64,000 bases of DNA from Mesocentrotus franciscanus (taxonomy: Eukaryota > Echinodermata > Echinoidea > Camarodonta > Strongylocentrotidae), in assembly GCA_037976565.1 (NCBI GenBank), contig CP137666.1, forward strand, positions 5,002,060 through 5,066,059. Reading direction: 5' to 3'. Both the position numbers and the translations under genes were made by a program. This document shows, piece by piece, positions 26,601 to 39,414 of this stretch (position 1 is its first letter; the number at the start of each line of letters is the position of its first letter). Below the pieces are notes generated by a model. The model saw only the letters and a list, made by a program, of their open reading frames with translations, was not told the origin of the DNA and did not search any database.

Positions 26601-29600
26601 GATGCATTGCATATGCTTTTTCAGAAACAAAGTCACACACACACACACACACACACGCACACACTCACATAGCACATTTAGATGCAGACTGACCGAGTCC
26701 TTTGGGAGAAACAATTTATTGTGATGTTAATGCACCAAACTCTCATTATGGCATTATGATTGAATTTAAATTCCATTTTGATATTAAATGGGAAATTTGC
26801 GATTTCACTGAAATGTTCATTACATAATAATGACTTTGGCACAAGTCGCTTTTTGCACTCTCTCAAACAATGTCTCCTGTTCATCCAAGCGTGACCACAT
26901 ACCACACGAAAATGATATCAAATGATTTGGGATAAAACACTCTTTCATAAGATATATAACAATTTACTGTTCATAAATGATTTTTAAAATAAATTAGCAA
27001 TTTTCTAGGTGTAAACTTTTTTTGGACTCACACTGTATGTACAATCACATAGAACAATTTATGCATATTTCATAAAGTTCAGCATGAAATATGAATTAAA
27101 TATCCATCTCTCTTTGAGATATAAATTTAGCATATACATGTACATGTATGTACATATTATTTATGCTTTGGAACCTTAAGGAGAAAAATCATAAAATACC
27201 TTCCATTGCCAGGCTACAGTCCACAAGACTGACAAGACTGACAATCCATAAGACCGACAGTCCAAAAGACCGACAATCACAGGCCTTCTTAAAAATTATC
27301 TGAGGGTTTCTGGGACCTGAGAGACAACTGAGTGTTCACTAAACTGACATTGTTGGTCTAGTGGGCCTCGGTCTCATGAACTGTTGGTTTACACAGATGT
27401 CCAGGATAGCCATGCAGGTCCCATTTATTCTCATTGTCCTGTTATTATCTTTTAAAACAAAGATTTCATGGAAGAACACTGTGCCATCCCCTGCCCGGTG
27501 GACTGTGAACTGAGTGACTGGTCAGACTGGAGGTCATGTACGGGTCGTATGCAAAGCGGCATAGGTGTGACCACTAGATGGCAGCAGGTTCTACAGCCAA
27601 CGACAAATGGAGGTAGACCTTGCCCAGTGCATAATAACAACTGGGTAAGTTAAAGAGTATTATGAATACTTTTTATGTAAATTGTTATTCAGGTTCTCCT
27701 GCAAATTAGTATTTCAAGTAAATGCATATATGTTGTACATGTAAGAATGATGATGAGATTGTCAAGTACAAAATATTCTATTGTGTATGTAAAAGTAAAA
27801 TATTATCAAGAAGCGTTTTTGCATTTATTTAATGGAATCATATCCTTCTAATAGTAAATGGTAATCCTCTCTTCAAATGTCAGATTGATGAAACGAAGAA
27901 ATGCCGCTGGGGTATTGGTAGACTAGACGCATCATGGAAGGCAGGAGATTGGGAGAGCTGTACTGTCAGTAAAGTCATCAGTACGAATGATGGACAGGAT
28001 TGCGGTTATGGAGTCCAGAGGAGAGGTGTCTTGTAAGTTTATGCTGTGTTAAGATCCATTCAGACACGCAACAGTATAACTGTTTTTGAAAGTAATCACA
28101 TCAATTGGCAGAAGTAAATCAGATGAGAAAAGTATTCATTTCTCATATCTGTATCTTATTACATACAGATCAAAGAGTTTACATGTTAATTGTGACAAGC
28201 TCATTAATGAGTTTACATGTTAATTGTGACAAGCTCATTAATGAGTTTACATGTTAATTGTGACAAGCACATTAATGAGTTTACATGTTAATTGTGACAA
28301 GCACATTAATGAGTTTACATGTTAATTGTGACAAGCTCATTAATGAGTTTACATGTTAATTGTGACAAGCACATTAATGAGTTTACATGTTAATTGTGAC
28401 AAGCACATTAATGAGTTTACATGTTAATTGTGACAAGCACATTAATGAGTTTACATGTTAATTGTGACAAGCACATTAATGAGTTTACATGTTAATTGTG
28501 ACAAGCACATTAATGAGTTTACATGTTAATTGTGACAAGCACATTAATGAGTTTACATGTTAATTGTGACAAGCACATTAATGAGTTTACATGTTAATTG
28601 TGACAAGCTCATTAATGAGTTTACATGTTAATTGTGACAAGCACATTAATGAGTTTACATGTTAATTGTGACAAGCACATTAATGAGTTTACATGTTAAT
28701 TGTGACAAGCACATTAATGAGTTTACATGTTAATTGTGACAAGCACATTAATGAGTTTACATGTTAATTGTGACAAGCACATTAATGAGTTTACATGTTA
28801 ATTGTGACAAGCACATTAATGAGTTTACATGTTAATTGTGACAAGCTCATTAATGAGTTTACATGTTAATTGTGACAAGCACATTAATGAGTTTACATGT
28901 TAATTGTGACAAGCACATTAATGAGTTTACATGTTAATTGTGACAAGCACATTAATGAGTTTACATGTTAATTGTGACAAGCACATTAATGAGTTTACAT
29001 GTTAATTGTGACAAGCTCATTAATGAGTTTACATGTTAATTGTGACAAGCACATTAATGAGTTTACATGTTAATTGTGACAAGCACATTAATGAGTTTAC
29101 ATGTTAATTGTGACAAGCACATTAATGAGTTTACATGTTAATTGTGACAAGCACATTAATGAGTTTACATGTTAATTGTGACAAGCACATTAATGAGTTT
29201 ACATGTTAATTGTGACAAGCACATTAATGAGTTTACATGTTAATTGTGACAAGCACATTAATGAGTTTACATGTTAATTGTGACAAGCACATTAATGAGT
29301 TTACATGTTAATTGTGACAAGCACATTAATGAGTTTACATGTTAATTGTGACAAGCACATTAATGAGTTTACATGTTAATTGTGACAAGCACATTAATGA
29401 GTTTACATGTTAATTGTGACAAGCTCATTAATGAGTTTACATGTTAATTGTGACAAGCTCATTAATGAGTTTACATGTTAATTGTGACAAGCACATTAAT
29501 GAGTTTACATGTTAATTGTGACAAGCACATTAATGAGTTTACATGTTAATTGTGACAAGCACATTAATGAGTTTACATGTTAATTGTGACAAGCACATTA

Positions 29601-32600
29601 ATGAGTTTACATGTTAATTGTGACAAGCACATTAATGAGTTTACATGTTAATTGTGACAAGCACATTAATGAGTTTACATGTTAATTGTGACAAGCACAT
29701 TAATGAGTTTACATGTTAATTGTGACAAGCACATTAATGAGTTTACATGTTAATTGTGACAAGCACATTAATGAGTTTACATGTTAATTGTGACAAGCAC
29801 ATTAATGAGTTTACATGTTAATTGTGACAAGCACATTAATGAGTTTACATGTTAATTGTGACAAGCACATTAATGAGTTTACATGTTAATTGTGACAAGC
29901 ACATTAATGAGTTTACATGTTAATTGTGACAAGCACATTAATGAGTTTACATGTTAATTGTGACAAGCACATTAATGAGTTTACATGTTAATTGTGACAA
30001 GCTCATTAATGAGTTTACATGTTAATTGTGACAAGCACATTAATGAGTTTACATGTTAATTGTGACAAGCACATTAATGAGTTTACATGTTAATTGTGAC
30101 AAGCACATTAATGAGTTTACATGTTAATTGTGACAAGCACATTAATGAGTTTACATGTTAATTGTGACAAGCACATTAATGAGTTTACATGTTAATTGTG
30201 ACAAGCTCATTAATGAGTTTACATGTTAATTGTGACAAGCACATTAATGAGTTTACATGTTAATTGTGACAAGCTCATTAATGAGTTTACATGTTAATTG
30301 TGACAAGCACATTAATGAGTTTACATGTTAATTGTGACAAGCTCATTAATGAGTTTACATGTTAATTGTGACAAGCACATTAATGAGTTTACATGTTAAT
30401 TGTGACAAGCACATTAATGAGTTTACATGTTAATTGTGACAAGCACATTAATGAGTTTACATGTTAATTGTGACAAGCACATTAATGAGTTTACATGTTA
30501 ATTGTGACAAGCACATTAATGAGTTTACATGTTAATTGTGACAAGCACATTAATGAGTTTACATGTTAATTGTGACAAGCACATTAATGAGTTTACATGT
30601 TAATTGTGACAAGCACATTAATGAGTTTACATGTTAATTGTGACAAGCACATTAATGAGTTTACATGTTAATTGTGACAAGCACATTAATGAGTTTACAT
30701 GTTAATTGTGACAAGCACATTAATGAGTTTACATGTTAATTGTGACAAGCACATTAATGAGTTTACATGTTAATTGTGACAAGCACATTAATGAGTTTAC
30801 ATGTTAATTGTGACAAGCACATTAATGAGTTTACATGTTAATTGTGACAAGCACATTAATGAGTTTACATGTTAATTGTGACAAGCACATTAATGAGTTT
30901 ACATGTTAATTGTGACAAGCACATTAATGAGTTTACATGTTAATTGTGACAAGCACATTAATGAGTTTACATGTTAATTGTGACAAGCACATTAATGAGT
31001 TTACATGTTAATTGTGACAAGCACATTAATGAGTTTACATGTTAATTGTGACAAGCTCATTAATGAGTTTACATGTTAATTGTGACAAGCACATTAATGA
31101 GTTTACATGTTAATTGTGACAAGCTCATTAATGAGTTTACATGTTAATTGTGACAAGCACATTAATGAGTTTACATGTTAATTGTGACAAGCTCATTAAT
31201 GAGTTTACATGTTAATTGTGACAAGCACATTAATGAGTTTACATGTTAATTGTGACAAGCTCATTAATGAGTTTACATGTTAATTGTGACAAGCACATTA
31301 ATGAGTTTACATGTTAATTGTGACAAGCACATTAATGAGTTTACATGTTAATTGTGACAAGCTCATTAATGAGTTTACATGTTAATTGTGACAAGCACAT
31401 TAATGAGTTTACATGTTAATTGTGACAAGCACATTAATGAGTTTACATGTTAATTGTGACAAGCACATTAATGAGTTTACATGTTAATTGTGACAAGCAC
31501 ATTAATGAGTTTACATGTTAATTGTGACAAGCACATTAATGAGTTTACATGTTAATTGTGACAAGCACATTAATGAGTTTACATGTTAATTGTGACAAGC
31601 ACATTAATGAGTTTACATGTTAATTGTGACAAGCACATTAATGAGTTTACATGTTAATTGTGACAAGCACATTAATGAGTTTACATGTTAATTGTGACAA
31701 GCACATTAATGAGTTTACATGTTAATTGTGACAAGCACATTAATGAGTTTACATGTTAATTGTGACAAGCACATTAATGAGTTTACATGTTAATTGTGAC
31801 AAGCACATTAATGAGTTTACATGTTAATTGTGACAAGCACATTAATGAGTTTACATGTTAATTGTGACAAGCACATTAATGAGTTTACATGTTAATTGTG
31901 ACAACCACATTAATGAGTTTACATGTTAATTGTGACAAGCACATTAATGAGTTTACATGTTAATTGTGACAAGCACATTAATGCAAATATTTAGAAAAAG
32001 ATTTAATTCCATTTGGGCTTTAAATAATATGTGCGTTAGGTAATTTATCTAATAGAAATGCAATGTCTTTCCTAATTTGCATTTCGATATTTGTAAGGGT
32101 TTGGTATGAGTTATAAGTCATACATGTACATGTATGTTTTATGTAATCATTTTTCATTCAGCACTTCATGCAAAGATGTAGGAATGGCTTGTATGAATTT
32201 TCACAATGTTTATTTTGATTTACAAAATAATCCTATGTGCAATGTATTTTCAAACAATCTATCAGCCAACATTCTTAGTTCATATACTGAGATAAAAATG
32301 TATTTATTTATTTGCGATTTTGATATTTGACTCTACAGCTGTGTGATTCCTGTAGACCATGGTTTCCGAGCACAAGTAACTAATCTATCAGAGTGTGACT
32401 CTGGAAGAAAGCCTGAACTGGTAGATGCTTGTATTGAACATTGTCCAGGACAATGTGTGGTCAGCGGCTGGACAGAATGGACAACATGTCCACAGGTAAG
32501 GACTGACTGAGAAAGAACAAAATAATGAAAGAAGGAAAAATAGAAGAAAAAAGAGAAGTAAAGAAAGAAAGAGAAGGAGGGGAGGAAAAAGAGAGGAAGA

Positions 32601-35600
32601 GAGAAGCAGAAAGAAGAGGGTTATTGAGGACAAACTCTCTGTAGAGAGAATGCATATAATGCAAGTTAAACCCAGTGAATTAGCATAAGTATTATATACA
32701 TTAAAAATATGGAGAAATATAGTAAAGGAGATGGTAATGATTTGTAATCAATTTGAAGTCCTTGGGATGATTTTGTATATTTACTTAAAAGAAAATTACA
32801 TGTTTGTGAGAAAAGTCATTGAACTGAAGCTGGTAGATTTGATCACTTTATTTTAAAACAGAGTAAAAGGAATTTTTTTTATATTCATTCGTTAATGGCA
32901 GAAACACTAATTGTATGGTTCCTCTTTATATGTTTTAAGTCATTGAATGAAACATGTTATGTGACTAACATACAAAATATGTTATTTTATTCTTCAACTT
33001 ACAATCACTGCACTATAGGACTGTCCGCAAGACACCTTCCGCACCCGCAACCGTCTCATCCTTCGCAACCCGATTGACACCACTGACGTCGACGGCGACA
33101 ACCCCATGAGCTGCCCTCACTTGATTGAGAGAGAACAGTGTATGCCAGGGATCAACTGCTTCACCTACACCTGGAACTCAACGGAATGGAGCCCCTGTCA
33201 GCTGGAGAAGGGCAAGATCTGTGGAGAAGGGGTTCAGGATAGGCTCCTGCAATGTCTGCGAAGCGATGGACGCATTGTGGAGGTGTCCAAGTGTGAAGAG
33301 GTAGGGGACGATGTAGATGTTAGCAATCACATTGAAATGTTCTACCACATTCTTTTTCCTGTCAATGTTCTCTTGTTATTAAATTAACAGATATTCTAAT
33401 TTACAGACATATCACTTTTATTAGTGTATTTCTCTACATGAGTGATCTTGATTATCAGCAGTAGATATCAAACTGTCCATGATCACATTCCCTCATTGCT
33501 TTATTTCATTATTTTACTTCTGTTCTCCATTTAGGTGATTCTGTTATTCTTTTTTTGTACGTATAACTAATTCAAAGACATTTTAATCCTATTCATATTA
33601 ATCCATTTATCCACAAATACATGTACATATATGACCTTGATGATCAGCAGTAGATGTCAAACTGTTATTAATCAATTCGTTATACTGTATACCCAGTGAT
33701 GATTTAAGCTTTGTTTTCAATTGAATTTCTCCTTTTTGACACACTTTAATGTATTCTAATTGATATACATTCTAAATTATTTATATTAGTTTATTTCAAC
33801 CAATTCTAAATCAGCATTAAATATGAAGTTATTCATGTTATCATTTCTATATTCCACCACATTGTTTTATTATGTAGATTTTTATATTTCTGTTTTTAGA
33901 AGATATTCTACTGATATTCTAATCATTATTTTTTTAACATTTATTTTCAATTCATTTTTGATGCAGTTTTCTACATCAATACCTCTGACTACCTCTCAAT
34001 CCTGTGAAGTAGCATGCCCAGTTGACTGTAGGCTTACACAATGGACTGAATGGTCAGAATGCTCAAAAACATGTGGCAATGATGGTAAGAAAACCCACAA
34101 TTTGACCTCACACTCAGATTAATGATAGTGTTATTATTCTTACAGGTAATGCCTTTGTTTGTATTATTAAAGGATACTTCATATAAATGGATTAGATATT
34201 TATGGTACAGTACTCTTATACTCATAAAAATATGACTCCTTGGCTCAAACGTCCCTGCAAAACTGCACCGAAGAGGCCAACATTTTGATTTCTGATCATC
34301 TTTCCTCTTGAAAATGCATTCCAACTGTTTAATAGATGATTCTGAAAATTGCACATTTCAATAAGCAATGTGCTCAGCTTGCCTTATAGTAAATTTCTTG
34401 AAAATCTTTGCTATGATTTTGATATGATGTTTTCGGCAACTAAGAATTATCCAAGTCTGAGTAAATTCCTTGCAAGTCTTTGCTTTTATGTTTCAGCAAC
34501 TAATTTCACTTTAACTTTGAGAATAATTATTAAATCCATTTCAATTTTTACAGTTTACATGATTCTGTAACTACTATTTTTCCATTTTATCTGGCTCTAA
34601 ACCTCAATTTGATTGTACTCTTACTCTGATTATTAACACAGCTGTAAGGACGAAACATCGCAGTATTCTGCAGGAGCCCAACCAGAAAGGACGACCATGT
34701 CCTGCAACCTTAACCCAAGATAAACCCTGCAAGGCTGTACCTTGTTATGATTGGGCTATTACACAATGGACTGAATGTACAACGCTGGTAAGATACATTC
34801 TCAATTACCTGTATAAGAGAAAAATCTGTCTCTCTGTCTATCCGTTCATCTCTCTATTTATCTAAATGTAACTCTCTCTGTTCATCTATAGATATTAACC
34901 TATATTGATGTTTTCTGTATCTATTCTTATTTCAGTAAAATTGCACCAGTACCGGTATGCAATTATTGCATCAAAATGGGAAGATAATATCAAATATATC
35001 ATTGTGAGATCAATGTACATGAATCAGTTGTTGGCATTTACCTGCCCCAGAAGACAATGGTGTTTTGTGTCGTAGGTCAGTCCAGGTTTGATTTTCAGCA
35101 TCTGCATCTGTAATGTATTAGTTAACCCGTTGCCTACAGGAACGGGTGGCTCCTGTTATAGACCCCTTTGAGAATAAAAGAATTCTGTAGTCAATGGATA
35201 AGAGTCTCGAAATTCAAGGGAAAGCACTCATTTTCAAGAATCTTTTAAAAACTTTATTACATCTATCTCTGTCATTATGTATTCTTTATTTTATTATGTG
35301 ATGTCACAACAGATTGGAGAATGTGGTGCTGGTGTAAGAAGGAGGAACGTCACCTGCCGTCAACCTAACGGGATGGCAGTATCAGATAGCTACTGTCTCC
35401 TCACAAGAAGTGCAGAGCTCTATGAGAAAAATACCAACGTCACATCACATGGATATGAATTCTTAGAGGTAAAAACATATTTTAGCCATATCTTTTCATT
35501 TACCATGAATGTGTTTTGGATGATGAAATGAATGCTGCATGAGTGTATATTTTGTGACATCTCTATTTTTAAATGGGTAAAATTGTCATAATTCATTACT

Positions 35601-38600
35601 CATTTTAATCCTGACAATGATGTATGTTATTAAAAACACCCAAGTTTTTAATATTGAATCCAATATTGTTGGACTAAGGAAATGTGTTTCTTCTTATGGT
35701 ACTACTACATTGGTTCAGGAAGTTAGGTGCATGTATCATGCATACATGTTTGTGTCAAGATGGACATTAAAAAGGTTACCATGAAACATTATTAAAATAT
35801 ACTTTCAATAAATGTTATTTTAAGCCATTTGGGTACCGGTACTTGTAAGGATTAATAGAGGATTTAAAGTAACTTGTGTGTCGCAAAGCCATTGTTCATA
35901 TTCTCATGAATACAATTATTGTTGTGGGTTTAGAATATCGATACAGTGTTCACCAAGGAAAACAACTGTACCAAATTAAAGATTGTAAATGGATTGATGA
36001 TAAATTAAATATCTACTGTGCATTTATTTGTTTTTGTATTTGTAGAGAGAACATTCATGTGAGGTACCATGTCCAGGTGAATGTCATCATACTTCATGGA
36101 GCCAATGGAGTGTGTGCCATAGAACATGTGTACAAGGTAGACCTATAGGTAAGTATGATAAGTGAAAAGAAGGAGAGAGAGAGTAATATAGACAGGAGAA
36201 GAAGAGAAAGAAAAATATTTACCATGTACCATGTAAAGACAGAAGAGTTAGGGGGGTAATAGGGAGAAGTAAAGGGATAAAAAGTAAAGAGACCGATGTA
36301 TTCATGTTGAAACTTTGCTTTCAAAATGTATACATGTATGTACTGCTTCTTAAGGCACACCAGCAATATTATTTCTTGTCTCCTTGATGAATGAGATCAA
36401 TTTAACATCTGAAAAGTGCCAGTGGTGTGTAGATTGACTCAAACTTTTACATAGAGATAATTAATGCTCCTGTGGCACCCAGTCAACGATAAATTAGTGT
36501 GTGCTCTAGCTAGCTTACAATTGTCATATATCAGTCATTATCCATTAATAGAGCTAAGGAAAAGTCTCTTAAATATAAATCATATATATACATCAGTACA
36601 ATGATATACTAGTTTGACCTGCTTTTGATTTTTGTAGGTTCTGAAGGTATCCAGGTGAGATCTCGTGCCACTCTTACAACAGATAGAGTATGTCCAGGAG
36701 ATGACTGGGAAACAAGGACATGCTCAGGTAATAACACTGTATAAATCAAATTTTGTTGCCAGACTTTTAGTGTGTAGTTTTCTTCACATGTATGTCAGAC
36801 AATACTTAACCCATCTCAGATGTTAAACAGACTGAACTGACTTTAGTATCATGTATTATAAGCTTATGCTACCTTGTATGTGCAATCCATTGTTACATGC
36901 AGTGACGTCATAATGTTATATGTGAACCACTGTTCGTTCGTACTTGATTATGACAATCCCGGCCCCGCCAGGTACATTTCCATGTTGCCGGTCTTATACA
37001 TCTAATAAAACCTTTATGTTTAATGTTGAACTTTATGTCAAATGTGCTTGGACTCATTAATACTTGTTTGACATGGTGGCAGCGGTGGGATATGAACTCA
37101 CACCATTGAAATGACTGGTGAAGATCCCACAGGTGAAGTTCTCCAACTGTCTCTATGACAAAGTGGTGCACATACAACATCATGATGTCACTGTGTGTAA
37201 CGATGGAATAGGCATACACATTAGCGTTTGTGTATAACACTTAATACTACACAGACATCAAAAGATTAGAAATTGTTCTTCTCTTTTTCAATTGAGAATG
37301 ATATTTTACATGTATGTGTATGGGCTAATTTGTAAATATTAGGTAGTATAAATGTACTTGTAGACATTAACCTATCAGGACATGTATTATCAAATTACAG
37401 ATCAGTCTTACAATGTGAGGTAGTCATGTGACTATTGATTGGGATGAAAGTTTTATGACAGTGCCCTTCTGTATTTTACTTTTGTTCTAGGGGAGCGATG
37501 TTATTTGTTTGAATGGTTTGTTGGTGAATGGGAGAGAGACCAACGAGATGTCTGGTGTCGAAGGTCAGATGGACTCAATGTTACAGGTAACTATCCAAAT
37601 AAATTATTTCTCAGGTGCCCTCTCTGTTCCACACATTGACAATCAAGGTTCTCCTTCTACTACATGTTTTTCTATATCTGGTGATTTGCAATGTGCTGTA
37701 TTACCAGTCGCCTCAATGAATGAAACAATATATTTCATACACTATCTCCATCTGCTTTTTTCACTTTTACCAGTTAAGATCCTAATTTTTGCACTTTCAC
37801 ATTGCACACAGTCATTTTTCCTTTTCAACACTACATTTTCATTGCAGCAGCCAAATGCTGCAAAAGCACCATCTTAATATCAAATGTTTTTTCTTAATGG
37901 TTTTGGATCTGCACAATACAAATTAACATGTAACGTAGCATTTAAGAGGTTTTACCATTTCTTAACTAACTTCATAACTCCTTGAAATAGGCATAATTTG
38001 AAAGAAGTGTTGTGTAACTTGGTGATCTTTAAACATTGAACAAAGAGTGTTTTCCTGGTTATGCAATCAAAGTGTTGTCAAGTTATGCATTTGAAATCAG
38101 CAGAAGCACACATTATCTGCAGACAGCCAGACTGGCCTTAACATTTACATAGAGTTAATGCCCTTCTGGCTCTCAGCAGATGATAGTATAACGTTTGCAA
38201 ATGATGAACAAAGATGAATATAATATATTAACAGTTTCCTGTTCACTTGCTGATATAAATGATTTGATGTTTCTTTTCTCTTTCCAGGTGCATGTACCCT
38301 TGATAAGCCATCCAGTAGCTCTACCTGTAATCCTGAATGTCATATCCAATCATCATACTGTACTGAAGATAATAAATGTGTATGTGATGCAGGTTACAAA
38401 GCCATATACAGGTAAGTCATACCAGAGTTTTTCTCTCTTCAAGTATGCCAGTAATATGATATCTAATAATATCAGTTTTTATATACACTGGAATTAACTG
38501 CAGTCCTCATTGTCAAAATAGAAACAACTCAATATCCATCACCACATGTTTACAGAAATTATGTCTGGTTTTGTTCTCTAATATGAAGGGAATCACAGCT

Positions 38601-39365
38601 GCAATTGTTACAGATTTCATCTGACAATATCTAGTATTGAAGAGCTTTGAAAGAGTATAGCAAAATTCATATTCAGAGAAGAACCCAGGTGTTGGGTTAT
38701 CAGCAGTTAAGTCCAGAAGAAATAACCATTTTCAATTCAGTCATGTTTCTATTTATATCAGATTGTTGCATAAAATAATGTTCATCCTGTCCTCTAGTCT
38801 TTTTCAATATGAATGAACGTGATAGTGTTTTTTTATTTTGTACCTATGCACATGTACAGTGATGGTTATGACGCAAATTTTAAAGCAATTTCAAATTCTC
38901 ATGTTGTGCATGATGGTACATGCTGATGAAGATCTGATATTATAATTATAGCAAGCAACCAACCATGCATGTAACTCTTTGATCTTTTTTCTTTATCAGT
39001 ATGTCTAGCGGTCAACTCGAGGCGTGCCTCCATGTTGGCTTCATGTCCCCTATGGTTCACACCGAGTCAGACCCATCACTATCCCCTGGACCCTCCAGTA
39101 GACCAGGAGTTGCTGGAGAACTCATTGATGCTGGGGAAACGGGCGTTGGTACAGGGAATTCCGTGAACACTGCCTGGAATAATAATAATAATGCACAGCC
39201 AGGCACAGGGCAAAAGAACAAGCCTACCACAACACCCAAATCACCACAACAAACATTTCTAGGTATGTGTGTATTTGGAGTATTTTAGACATTTGAAAAA
39301 TCAAGGTTTTAGGTTTTTTTTAATAGGAGAGATAGGGAGAAATAGAAAGACAGATAAAGAGGTGG

Positions 39366-39414
<49 letters not shown>

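Larger units (their letters stand above)
33301..36637 (+). other. THSD7 introns 13-17
   Basis: Introns 33301-33966, 34085-34641, 34788-35312, 35469-36045 and 36149-36637, interleaved with exons 14-17. Small imperfect tandem duplications occur at about 33446/33634 (atcagcagtagat words) and 34388-34505. Dispersed repeat copy 2 lies at 35121. A short purine tract is at 36163-36230. Confidence 0.5.

Noticed and set aside
28175..31983. CRISPR-like array of direct repeats
   Set aside because: The 34-bp units abut with no unique spacers, no cas genes, and lie in an animal intron; this is a minisatellite.
37074..37100. tRNA-Leu gene fragment
   Set aside because: Includes the complement of CCA, which nuclear tRNA genes lack; a primer-binding site fits better.
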